A program made the translations under genes and the position numbers. Shown here piece by piece: positions 22,242-28,233 of a stretch of DNA of 28,233 nt. Source of the stretch: a virus; the IMG/VR virus record IMGVR_UViG_3300045971_000121, positions 1 through 28,233 of that record, one strand, 5' to 3'. The notes below the pieces were generated by a model that was not told where the DNA came from, did no database searches, and saw only the letters and a program-made list of their open reading frames with translations. Every line of letters begins with the position of its first letter. The stretch's first letter is position 1.

Positions 22242-22799
22242 ATGAAAATAAATGAAATAATGAATTCTACTGCTATTTTGAAATGGCAGACTAATGGGCG
22301 ATTTTTATTAGCCGCATTTGAAGAAGACAATAAGACATTTATTATTCAATTGGAAAGACGTCAGTTAGTGCAAATTCCTGAATTAAAGAAATTGAGAACA
22401 GCTGAAGGTTCATTTTATCAGGACAATATTAAAGATATTGATAAGGCGTTTGGCACAACAAAAAATGCTTCTAAGATTCCAGTTGCTGTATATGGAAAAG
22501 TTTCTAATGGATTTATAGAAAAACTTCCCGAGTTTGATGCACTATATTTTATAGCAGCGAAAAAACACTCAGAAGATGAAAGTGATTATGCAAGTAAGAA
22601 GCGCATTTATGCATTTATAGCTGATAAAATTGTAAAGAGCACTTCGAAATTATTTTACTATGAAGCCGAAAATAATTATGAAGCTGAGTTTCTAATTTCA
22701 AAAGTGCAGCTATCGGAAGAAACGAAAAAATCTTTAGGATTCAAAAATCCATTGTCTGAAGCAATAGTTAATTTGAATTTTGGCGCAGGATTTTATTAA
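22242..22799 (+). CDS. unknown protein
   Basis: A 185-residue protein starting 5 nt after the previous stop, without a strong Shine-Dalgarno, so it may depend on coupled translation. It starts MKINEIM, an opening common among T4-type virion proteins. The body alternates beta and helical parts, is rich in lysine and glutamate, and ends in LNFGAGFY. No catalytic motif was recognised. The gene has an AT-rich codon choice. Confidence 0.6.
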   Translation: MKINEIMNSTAILKWQTNGRFLLAAFEEDNKTFIIQLERRQLVQIPELKKLRTAEGSFYQDNIKDIDKAFGTTKNASKIPVAVYGKVSNGFIEKLPEFDALYFIAAKKHSEDESDYASKKRIYAFIADKIVKSTSKLFYYEAENNYEAEFLISKVQLSEETKKSLGFKNPLSEAIVNLNFGAGFY

Positions 22800-22809
22800 A
22801 CAGGTTAGA

Positions 22810-22839
22810 GATTACGAAGCCTTTCTAAGTTAGTATAAT
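22810..22839 (+). promoter_or_regulatory. early-type promoter for acb1-thg1 operon
   Basis: GATTAC (22810-22815), 18 nt, TATAAT (22834-22839). The -35 is one base from GTTTAC. The -10 box lies in the left arm and loop of the hairpin at 22820-22859, and transcription should begin near 22846, after that arm. Confidence 0.6.
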
Positions 22840-22864
22840 TGACATACTAACTAGAAAGGTTTTT
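22820..22864 (+). terminator. 16-bp hairpin and T-tract covering the acb1 ribosome site
   Basis: CCTTTCTAAGTTAGTAT (22820-22836) pairs with ATACTAACTAGAAAGG (22844-22859), with one bulged A and a 7-nt loop, followed by TTTTT (22860-22864). It looks like an intrinsic terminator. Its right arm also holds AAAGG, the ribosome site of acb1, and its left arm holds the promoter -10. Confidence 0.7.
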
Positions 22865-22866
22865 GC

Positions 22867-23328
22867 ATGTCGGGAAAAAAAGGAACTTACGTAGGTCTGC
22901 GAGTGCTTGCTCCAGCCAATGAACTTCTATACAAACACTGTAAAGATGCTGGGGTACCAGTACGAACTTCTATGTTCGAAAATCGATTGCATACGACCGT
23001 AATTTACAGCAGAACAAAGTGCGATGTTCTAAATCTTGACCCAGATTACAAATACATTGCTCGATTTGCAGGGTATGAAATCTTTAGCGGTCAGAAGGGC
23101 GAAAAAGTTTTAGTGATGAAGCTTGAGGCTCCTGGAGTATCTGCTCTTCACAACCAGATTATGCTTGAGAATCCAGATGCGACGTACGACTACGCTGTAT
23201 TTAGACCACACATCACGCTCAGTTACAACTACACTGACAACAACACAATGGGTATTCCAATCTTCCCGCATGACATTATACTGGGATTGGCATATGCAGA
23301 AGATTTAGATTTGGAATGGGGTAGATAA
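22867..23328 (+). CDS. acb1: anti-CBASS phosphodiesterase Acb1 (T4 57B-like)
   Basis: A 153-residue 2H phosphoesterase. The two catalytic motifs are LHTTVIYSR with H42 and T44, and RPHITLSYN with H115 and T117. These segments and the C-terminal LDLEW (W151) match T4 57B (Acb1, 152 residues; LHTTIVYSR, RPHITLSYN and LDLEW as recalled). T4 Acb1 hydrolyses the cyclic oligonucleotide messengers of CBASS defence, so this gene should block CBASS. Related fold families are RNA ligase or cyclic phosphodiesterase. Coupled to Thg1 by TAATG. Its ribosome site is within a terminator-like hairpin. Confidence 0.88.
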   Translation: MSGKKGTYVGLRVLAPANELLYKHCKDAGVPVRTSMFENRLHTTVIYSRTKCDVLNLDPDYKYIARFAGYEIFSGQKGEKVLVMKLEAPGVSALHNQIMLENPDATYDYAVFRPHITLSYNYTDNNTMGIPIFPHDIILGLAYAEDLDLEWGR

Positions 23329-24107
23329 TGGAAGAAACAAAGACAATGGATCCGATGGGTGATCGCCTTAAGGCAGCTGAACGAGTAGAAGCTGGAAGAC
23401 GTTGCGACCCAAACAAGCCGCTAATGGCTCGTCTTGATGGCAAAGCATTTCACACCTTTACTAAGGGGCTGGCTCGTCCTTACGATGTTCGCCTTAGCAC
23501 TCTGATGGTTGACACTGCTCGCTATCTTGTTGAACATACTCATGCAAAGCTTGGCTACACTCAGTCGGATGAGATCACTCTCTACTGGATGAACAAGCAG
23601 CCGCTTGAAGAATCGTCGTACATGTTTGATGGTAAGTTTCAGAAGCTAACTTCTGTTCTTGCTGGAATGGCTAGCGCATTCTTCACTAAGGAACTTGAAG
23701 CTCGTCTCCCCGAAAAAGCACATCTACTTGGTATCTTTGATTGCCGAGTTTGGAATGTAGAAAGCTTTGATGAAGTTAAGGATAACTTCATCTGGCGTCA
23801 GGACGATGCTGTTAAGAATAGTATCTCCATGGCAGCACAGGCTCTATTCTCGCACAAGGTTCTTCATGGAGTCGGTAGCGAAGCTAAGAAGAAAATGCTT
23901 CGTGAAGCTGGTAAGCCATGGGAAGATGAACCAGAATTCTTTAAGTGGGGTTCGTATGTTTCGAGAGTCAACTTCGAAGCTCCTCTTACTGAAGAACAGC
24001 TTGCTAAAATCCCAGAAAAGTTTAGACCTACTGGGCTTGTAACACGTAGTGAAGTTCAAGTGCGCGATTTTGGTTATGTCCGCAACAACCCTGAGGTAAT
24101 TAGCTAG
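23328..24107 (+). CDS. Thg1-like tRNA guanylyltransferase / 3'-5' polymerase
   Basis: A 259-residue Thg1-superfamily enzyme, which adds nucleotides to tRNA 5' ends in the reverse (3'-5') direction. Metal-binding residues are D37 in ARLDGKAFH and D81-E82 in TQSDEITLY; the Thg1 segment FDCRVWNV and WRQDDAVKNSISM are also present. It has the typical length. In bacteria and some phages Thg1-like proteins (TLPs) repair 5'-truncated tRNAs rather than make the eukaryotic G-1. The start overlaps the acb1 stop (TAATG), so both are made together. No signs of truncation. Confidence 0.92.
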   Translation: MEETKTMDPMGDRLKAAERVEAGRRCDPNKPLMARLDGKAFHTFTKGLARPYDVRLSTLMVDTARYLVEHTHAKLGYTQSDEITLYWMNKQPLEESSYMFDGKFQKLTSVLAGMASAFFTKELEARLPEKAHLLGIFDCRVWNVESFDEVKDNFIWRQDDAVKNSISMAAQALFSHKVLHGVGSEAKKKMLREAGKPWEDEPEFFKWGSYVSRVNFEAPLTEEQLAKIPEKFRPTGLVTRSEVQVRDFGYVRNNPEVIS

Positions 24108-24112
24108 CCTCA

Positions 24113-24142
24113 GTTTACTTTAGTCATTAAATTGACTATAAT
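24113..24142 (+). promoter_or_regulatory. early-type promoter GTTTAC-N18-TATAAT
   Basis: GTTTAC at 24113-24118 and TATAAT at 24137-24142. A short CTGAGG/CCTCAG hairpin (24091-24096 and 24108-24113) touches the -35 and may end the Thg1 message. Confidence 0.7.
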
Positions 24143-24145
24143 ACC

Positions 24146-24175
24146 TTCAGTGGATATAATTCTGTATCCACTGAA
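24146..24175 (+). promoter_or_regulatory. 11-bp hairpin at the 5' end of the message
   Basis: TTCAGTGGATA (24146-24156), 8-nt loop, TATCCACTGAA (24165-24175), all Watson-Crick. The predicted start (about 24149) leaves nine pairs at the extreme 5' end, which would protect the mRNA from decay. Confidence 0.55.
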
Positions 24176-24213
24176 TTAGCTTTAAGCCAGAAAACCTTAA
24201 AATGGAGTTATCT

Positions 24214-24663
24214 ATGACACATCCACTCGGCCTGAAAATCGGTCAATCTTTCACCCTTACCCCCGCAGACTTTACTCTTAAGCTTGCACATTCGAAATCT
24301 GCAGAAGCCAAAAAAGGTTTTGCGATTGACGCACATATTAAATCACTCTTGAAAGAGAAGGGTATTAATGTACCAGCAAGTCAATATGCGCCTTATGATT
24401 TTGAATATAAGGGAACAAAATATGATATTAAATCATATGCAAAGAGTTCAATAACAATTGGACCTAAAGAATATGATCAGGGTATTAATGAAATTAATGA
24501 TGGTAAAGATTTAATTTACACAGTGTTCCAACAAAATGACGGAGATGGTTTTACTTTTAAGGGATTCGTTTCCTTGAAAGCATTGATCAAATCCAATAAG
24601 ATTCGTAATTCCCAATTCAACGATACTTATTATTTCAGTATTGGTTCTGCTCCGCTGATGTAA
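24214..24663 (+). CDS. possible PD-(D/E)XK nuclease-fold protein
   Basis: A 149-residue protein. GGAG at 24204-24207 stands 6 nt before the ATG at 24214 (MTHPLGLKIG); an ATG at 24202 contains the GGAG and is an unlikely start. E31 in a helix (SAEAKKGFAIDAHIKSLL), D62 in YDFEYKG and D71-I-K73 in YDIKSYA follow the order of a PD-(D/E)XK nuclease core (E, D, D-x-K), then a strand (ITIGP) and YDQG. This is a visual match to a short and variable motif, so the nuclease call is tentative. It has its own promoter and 5' hairpin. Confidence 0.5.
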   Translation: MTHPLGLKIGQSFTLTPADFTLKLAHSKSAEAKKGFAIDAHIKSLLKEKGINVPASQYAPYDFEYKGTKYDIKSYAKSSITIGPKEYDQGINEINDGKDLIYTVFQQNDGDGFTFKGFVSLKALIKSNKIRNSQFNDTYYFSIGSAPLM

Positions 24664-24681
24664 CTAGTTACAGCGAAAATC

Positions 24682-24779
24682 ACCTGGAAGAAGTACTTTT
24701 ATTACCTAAATAACAGTGTACTTTTTCCAGGTTGTAGTGTATAATTACTTGTACGCTGATAAAACAACCTGGAAAAAGT
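24682..24779 (+). promoter_or_regulatory. three-element RNA switch before the helicase gene
   Basis: Element A, ACCTGGAAGAAGT (24682-24694), and element C, ACAACCTGGAAAAAGT (24764-24779), are near-copies. Element B, ACTTTTTCCAGGTTGT (24720-24735), is a perfect 16-bp complement of C and pairs with A over 13 positions, one being G-U. C contains GGAAAAAG, the ribosome site of the helicase. A:B and B:C cannot form together. Confidence 0.7.
24716..24745 (+). promoter_or_regulatory. early-type promoter nested in the hairpin
   Basis: GTGTAC (24716-24721), 18 nt, TATAAT (24740-24745). The -35 overlaps the first bases of element B and the -10 lies in the loop. Transcription starting near 24752 would omit A and B. 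Confidence 0.7.
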
Positions 24780-24780
24780 C

Positions 24781-26337
24781 ATGAAATTCGTTCCTTCTCG
24801 CTGGCAAGAACTCTCGGAACAGCAACAAGCTGTTATCCGTTGGGTCATCGAAGACAAAGGTTCTCTCGAACTGATGGCTCGGGCAGGTTGCGGAAAGACT
24901 TACACGATCATGAAGGTCGTGGATGCTATCGTTGAAGGTAAGCTTGGCGATATCGCTATCATGGCTTACAACAAGTCCATTGCTGATGAACTCAAGGCTA
25001 AGCTGGAAAAGACCGGCTACGACTGGAGAGTTGCTCAAGCTGGAACGGTTCACTCTTTCGGTTACGGTGCTTGGAGAAAAGTTGCTCCTCACGTGCAAAT
25101 CGAAAACAAGAAGATGTATAACATCGTTCAAGAATGTGGCTATGATCAAGGTGGAGACATCTTCCTGTTTGCTTCTGAAGCAATTGTTAAGCTTTGCGGA
25201 TATGCAAAGCAACGTGCAGTTGGTCATCTCTCCTCCATCGACGATACTTCGGTTTGGATGGATATGTTCGATCACTTCGGTCTTGAAAACGATATCACAG
25301 AAGATGTTGACGCTTACGATGTTATTAAGGCCGCACAACGCGCTTACCGTATCTCCTTGAAGCAATGCCGAGAAGTTATCGATTTTGATGACATGATTCT
25401 GGCACCACTTTACTTCAAGGCACGTTTCTGGCCCAAGGACTGGGTTGCAGTTGACGAATCGCAAGATACAAATCCTGCTCGTCGTGCTCTTGCTTTGGCT
25501 ATGCTGAAGCCCCGCACCGGTCGTATGATCTTTGTTGGAGACCCTGCTCAAGCAATCTACGGTTTCACTGGTGCCGATTCTGACTCCATGAACCAATTGA
25601 AGATCGCTACCAATGCCAAGACTCTTCCTTTGAACGTTACTCGCCGTTGCCCCAAGACGGTTGTGGAACTTGCAAAGCGTTTGGTTCCTGATTTTGTTGC
25701 TCACGAATCTGCTCCTGAAGGTGTTGTTCGTGCTATCGAATACAAGGACTTGGTTGCTGAAGTTCTCACCAAGAATGATGCAATCCTTTGCCGTAACACT
25801 GCTCCTCTGGTTCAAACAGCTTACTCACTGATTGCCAAGGGTGTTGCTTGCCGAGTCGAAGGTCGCGAAATCGGTACTGGTCTTATCAAGCTGGCACGTC
25901 GTTGGAAAATCAAGACCCTCGACAAACTGCTTGTCAAGCTGGAAGATCACCAAGCTCGTCAGACCGCTCGCTTCATGAGCAAAGGTCAAGAAGAACGCAT
26001 TGAAGGTTTGGTTGATCAATGTGATTGCCTCCGTGTAGTTATCAGCCGTTGCTTGCTGGCTAAGAAGACCAGCATTGATGATCTGGTTGCTGACATTGAG
26101 AACATGTTTGGTAACACCAAGGAAGGTGAAGCTCCCAAGGTTTTGACTCTCTCGACTGTTCACAAGTCTAAAGGTCGGGAATGGACACGGGTCTACGCTC
26201 TCGGTCGCGCAAAGTTCATGCCTTCTCCTTACGCTAAAAAGGAATGGCAAGCTGTCCAGGAATCTAACCTGGAATACGTGATGATTACTCGGGCGATGTC
26301 TGAGTTCATCGATGTCCCTATGTCTGAAAAGGAATAA
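24781..26337 (+). CDS. UvrD/Rep-like SF1 DNA helicase
   Basis: A 518-residue SF1A-type helicase. The Q motif (LSEQQQAVI) is followed by Walker A ARAGCGKT (33-40), motif II VDESQDT (224-230), motif III GDPAQAIYGFTGAD (253-266), the motif IV region LPLNVTRRCPKT, motif V STVHKSKGREW and motif VI EYVMITRA near 500. It is smaller than UvrD (about 720). The T4 counterpart in this role would be Dda, but the motifs are of UvrD type. Codon use is richer in C-ending codons than in neighbouring genes, which hints at a separate origin. GGAAAAAG is the ribosome site. Confidence 0.92.
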   Translation: MKFVPSRWQELSEQQQAVIRWVIEDKGSLELMARAGCGKTYTIMKVVDAIVEGKLGDIAIMAYNKSIADELKAKLEKTGYDWRVAQAGTVHSFGYGAWRKVAPHVQIENKKMYNIVQECGYDQGGDIFLFASEAIVKLCGYAKQRAVGHLSSIDDTSVWMDMFDHFGLENDITEDVDAYDVIKAAQRAYRISLKQCREVIDFDDMILAPLYFKARFWPKDWVAVDESQDTNPARRALALAMLKPRTGRMIFVGDPAQAIYGFTGADSDSMNQLKIATNAKTLPLNVTRRCPKTVVELAKRLVPDFVAHESAPEGVVRAIEYKDLVAEVLTKNDAILCRNTAPLVQTAYSLIAKGVACRVEGREIGTGLIKLARRWKIKTLDKLLVKLEDHQARQTARFMSKGQEERIEGLVDQCDCLRVVISRCLLAKKTSIDDLVADIENMFGNTKEGEAPKVLTLSTVHKSKGREWTRVYALGRAKFMPSPYAKKEWQAVQESNLEYVMITRAMSEFIDVPMSEKE

Positions 26338-26348
26338 TCCTGATTGAA

Positions 26349-26378
26349 GTTTCAAATTAATCTGCCATAGGATATAAT
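26349..26378 (+). promoter_or_regulatory. early-type promoter GTTTCA-N18-TATAAT
   Basis: GTTTCA (26349-26354), 18 nt, TATAAT (26373-26378). Transcription would start near 26385, about 15 nt before the chosen start of the next gene. Confidence 0.6.
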
Positions 26379-26399
26379 GATTTTATTATGGAGTCAAAC

Positions 26400-26645
26400 A
26401 TGGAATCATTCTTAGATAAAATCGGTGATGTTATTCAGGACTTAGAAGATGCTAGGAGTAAATGTTTAGCTCTTGGGTTGGATACGCTAGCCCTTAGGTT
26501 GCATGAGTCTGTAAATACTATGCTTGATCTACAGGAAGCAACCGAGAAGGTAAAGGTTCCTTCTGCTACAACGTATAATAATTCTGGCGAAATAATGGCT
26601 TTGATAGCTAAACAACTTATGGAGAGAACAAATGAGCAAAGCTAA
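26400..26645 (+). CDS. small helical protein, unknown
   Basis: An 81-residue protein. The ATG at 26400 has GGAG 6 nt upstream; an ATG at 26388 contains that GGAG and would be almost leaderless. The first 60 residues read as two amphipathic helices (DKIGDVIQDLEDARSKCLA, LALRLHESVNTMLDLQEA) that could form a coiled coil. No family recognised. It overlaps the next gene by 14 bp. Confidence 0.6.
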   Translation: MESFLDKIGDVIQDLEDARSKCLALGLDTLALRLHESVNTMLDLQEATEKVKVPSATTYNNSGEIMALIAKQLMERTNEQS

Positions 26646-27006
26646 GAACGATGATGAGAAAGATGTAAAAGATCCAATCCTCCTGGCCTGTTCAAAGCAT
26701 GCAAATGAAACTGCTGATTTGGTTGATACTAGTGATAATCATGCAGCACTTTACTTTGGTGCAAAATACACTGAAGGTACTGACAAGGTAAAGGAATCAG
26801 TAGAGACCTACATTATGGCTGTTGGATATTTCGGTATCCTTGGTGAAGGTCTGTATTCTGAACTCCGCGATCAACTTGAAAACGGCGAACCACAACTGTT
26901 TGCAATCCTCCGCGATGTTATCCATGATCTTGAAGAAGACATGAACATCGACCCTGATGAAGACTTTGGAATGGATGACGATGACACCTCAAAAACTGTG
27001 CATTAA
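26632..27006 (+). CDS. acidic protein, unknown
   Basis: A 124-residue, strongly acidic protein (tail EEDMNIDPDEDFGMDDDD) with GGAGAG upstream. The central part (DLVDTSDNHAALYFGAKYTEG) and the following helices show no known motif. Acidic phage proteins of this size sometimes mimic DNA, but nothing more supports that here. Its 3' end overlaps the deaminase gene. Confidence 0.6.
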   Translation: MSKAKNDDEKDVKDPILLACSKHANETADLVDTSDNHAALYFGAKYTEGTDKVKESVETYIMAVGYFGILGEGLYSELRDQLENGEPQLFAILRDVIHDLEEDMNIDPDEDFGMDDDDTSKTVH

Positions 27007-27466
27007 CCCAAATCGCATTGAGCTCGACGAAGCCTACATGCAAATGGCTGAAGTGTGGGCTAAGCGTTCAAAAGCAAATCGTCTTCAAGTTGGTGCTTTG
27101 ATTGTTAAGGACCGCCAAATCATCAGTGATGGATATAATGGGATGCCCGCCGGTTCCAAGGATGATGTCTGTGAAGAGTGGGCAGAAGCTGATGGTCCCG
27201 GCATTGTTGCTGGAACTTACCTTAAGACTAAGACCATTGTACTTCACGCAGAGAGCAACGCGATTTTGAAAGCCGCAAAGAATGGTGGTCAAGGTTTAGA
27301 TGGTGCTACAATTTACACCACTTATTCTCCATGCCCTGAATGTGCAAAGCTTATTAAGCAAGCTGGAATTACGCGCGTAGTTTATCGCCACAACTACCGT
27401 CTCCTTGATGGTATTGAAATGTTGAGAGAGTTAGAAGTCCCTGTTGAACAATTGAAAGGTAAATGA
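26957..27466 (+). CDS. cd: dCMP deaminase
   Basis: A zinc-dependent deoxycytidylate deaminase (169 residues from 26957; T4 Cd is 193), supplying dUMP for thymidylate synthesis. Zinc and catalytic residues: H97-A98-E99 in HAESNAIL, and C126, C129 in SPCPECAKL. The start is unclear: ATGs at 26957, 26975 and 26981 all lie inside the acidic protein gene and none has a strong site; a start at 26981 (MTPQKLC) would reduce the overlap. It works with NrdA/NrdB upstream in nucleotide supply. Confidence 0.92.
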   Translation: MKTLEWMTMTPQKLCINPNRIELDEAYMQMAEVWAKRSKANRLQVGALIVKDRQIISDGYNGMPAGSKDDVCEEWAEADGPGIVAGTYLKTKTIVLHAESNAILKAAKNGGQGLDGATIYTTYSPCPECAKLIKQAGITRVVYRHNYRLLDGIEMLRELEVPVEQLKGK

Positions 27467-27753
27467 TGCAAGTAAAAGGTACTGAAATTGCCAAGCGGCA
27501 AGTAGAGGTTGAAATTAGTCCTCGAGATGTCTTTACATCTCTACGCGGTGAAGTCTTTTCAAAGTTGAAACTTCCGACATATGATATCCCATACGTCAAG
27601 AATGGAAAGATTTATATTGATGAAGAAGAACACGGTCATCGTACTACTTGGGATACCAAACTTATTGCTGAAGTTCCATCGGAAGATCAGCTTACTGCTA
27701 TTGAAACATTCCAAAATCTTATAGCGCTGATTCAAAAACTGGAGATTCGATAA
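27463..27753 (+). CDS. unknown protein
   Basis: A 96-residue protein with an ATGATG start that overlaps the deaminase stop (ATGA). The centre (SLRGEVFSKLKLPTYDIPYVKNGKIYIDEEEHGH) is a beta-hairpin-like segment, with helices on both sides. No family recognised. Coupled on both sides, so translated with dCMP deaminase. Confidence 0.6.
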   Translation: MMQVKGTEIAKRQVEVEISPRDVFTSLRGEVFSKLKLPTYDIPYVKNGKIYIDEEEHGHRTTWDTKLIAEVPSEDQLTAIETFQNLIALIQKLEIR

Positions 27754-27983
27754 TGACTACATCCGCTGATATGCTTGGACAATCTGGTATCCTCCGTAAT
27801 GCTCGCATTGAGCGCTATGAGTTCGACCCCACTAAAGCTGCACATTTGGATTCTTTGCGTAACTATTTGCTAACTGGTAATTGGGGTGATATAATGTTCT
27901 ACACAGAAGCACCTTATTTAAACGTCCCAGAAACTGTTCTTCGTAAGACTGCAGACTGGGCGCTACGGATGGCAGGACGGTGA
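27753..27983 (+). CDS. small protein, unknown
   Basis: A 76-residue protein whose ATG overlaps the previous stop (TAATG). Aromatic and basic residues alternate (ARIERYEFDP, LRNYLLTGNWGDIMFYTEAPY). No motif recognised. The next gene starts with GTG on its stop codon. Confidence 0.6.
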   Translation: MTTSADMLGQSGILRNARIERYEFDPTKAAHLDSLRNYLLTGNWGDIMFYTEAPYLNVPETVLRKTADWALRMAGR

Positions 27984-28233
27984 AAACAGAACTTAGCATT
28001 AGAACACTTTGGTTTGATGGGACTAGTCAGGTTGCACCTGATGATGTCCCAAGTTTGATTTTGTCAGGGTGTTCGTTAGATCAAATCGTTGTCAATGAGA
28101 TGAATGACGATGTAGATCAGTTCAATCTTATTGAAGATGCGATGATCAGTATGGAGAAGAATGAAAATAAGCCATTTAACTTCGAATACAACATCCCTAA
28201 AGTTTATCAGGACTTAAATGTTCCGTTAATCCT
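27980..28233 (+). CDS. unknown protein, 5' part (GTG start, runs off the window)
   Basis: An open frame from the GTG at 27980, overlapping the previous stop (GTGA), with AGGA at 27974-27977. At least 84 residues: (M)KTELSIRTLWFDGTSQV..., then an acidic NEMNDDVDQFNLIEDAM and ...VYQDLNVPLI at the window end. It is open throughout. The non-ATG start and coupling explain why it is easy to miss. No family recognised from this part. Confidence 0.55.
   Translation, partial: MKTELSIRTLWFDGTSQVAPDDVPSLILSGCSLDQIVVNEMNDDVDQFNLIEDAMISMEKNENKPFNFEYNIPKVYQDLNVPLI

Noticed and set aside
24745-25815. 356-residue open frame on the minus strand
   Set aside because: It lies fully across the helicase gene, whose motifs are clear; the frame follows from its C-rich third positions. 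A second one at 25825-26355 is the same effect.
1-28233. tRNA genes, CRISPR arrays, insertion sequences and inteins
   Set aside because: No T-arm-like cloverleaf, spaced repeats, transposase or protein-splicing blocks were seen on reading.

Overview
The window is a contiguous piece of a T4-type tailed phage (myovirus) genome. It carries a T4-style large terminase, gp32, UvsX, UvsY and UvsW, aerobic class Ia ribonucleotide reductase (NrdA/NrdB), dCMP deaminase, glutaredoxin and a GH108 endolysin. T4-like late promoters (NATAAATA) and T4-like early promoters (GTTTAC, 18 nt, TATAAT) recur through it. The GH108 endolysin and the promoter style fit a Gram-negative host, but the sequence does not identify the species. 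Almost all genes lie on the + strand, tightly packed with ATGA/TAATG overlaps. The two minus-strand genes are free-standing homing endonucleases.

Layout. 27-2232: an alpha/beta hydrolase and the terminase. 2260-6344: a tail-fibre module (a repeat-containing collar-domain fibre, a chaperone-like protein, a collagen-like protein and a small unknown). 6400-9049: a run of small coupled genes, mostly unknown, one with an HExxH motif. 9037-10940: an HD-domain phosphohydrolase flanked by two opposing homing endonucleases. 11027-11563: a PseT-like 5' kinase. 11763-16557: recombination/replication block (gp32, UvsX, UvsY-like, UvsW). 17138-22236: endolysin, NrdA, NrdB, glutaredoxin and two holin-like membrane proteins. 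22867-24107: a two-gene operon of an Acb1-like anti-CBASS phosphodiesterase and a Thg1-like 3'-5' polymerase. 24214-28233: a possible nuclease, a UvrD-like helicase, dCMP deaminase and small unknowns, the last running off the end.

The most unusual signal is non-coding. At the endolysin, acb1 and helicase genes, a promoter sits inside an inverted repeat whose 3' arm contains the ribosome binding site. A message begun upstream would hide the site, while one begun at the internal promoter lacks the 5' arm and leaves it open. At the helicase a third repeat copy could form a competing helix. Other structured RNAs include a 64-nt, fully base-paired three-way junction between gp32 and uvsX and a long gp32 leader with two mutually exclusive folds plus a gp32-operator-like hairpin and U-rich tract. 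No tRNA, CRISPR array or insertion sequence was seen, and no gene-free stretch exceeds 300 bases.

All identities come from motifs and length read by eye. No database search was run.
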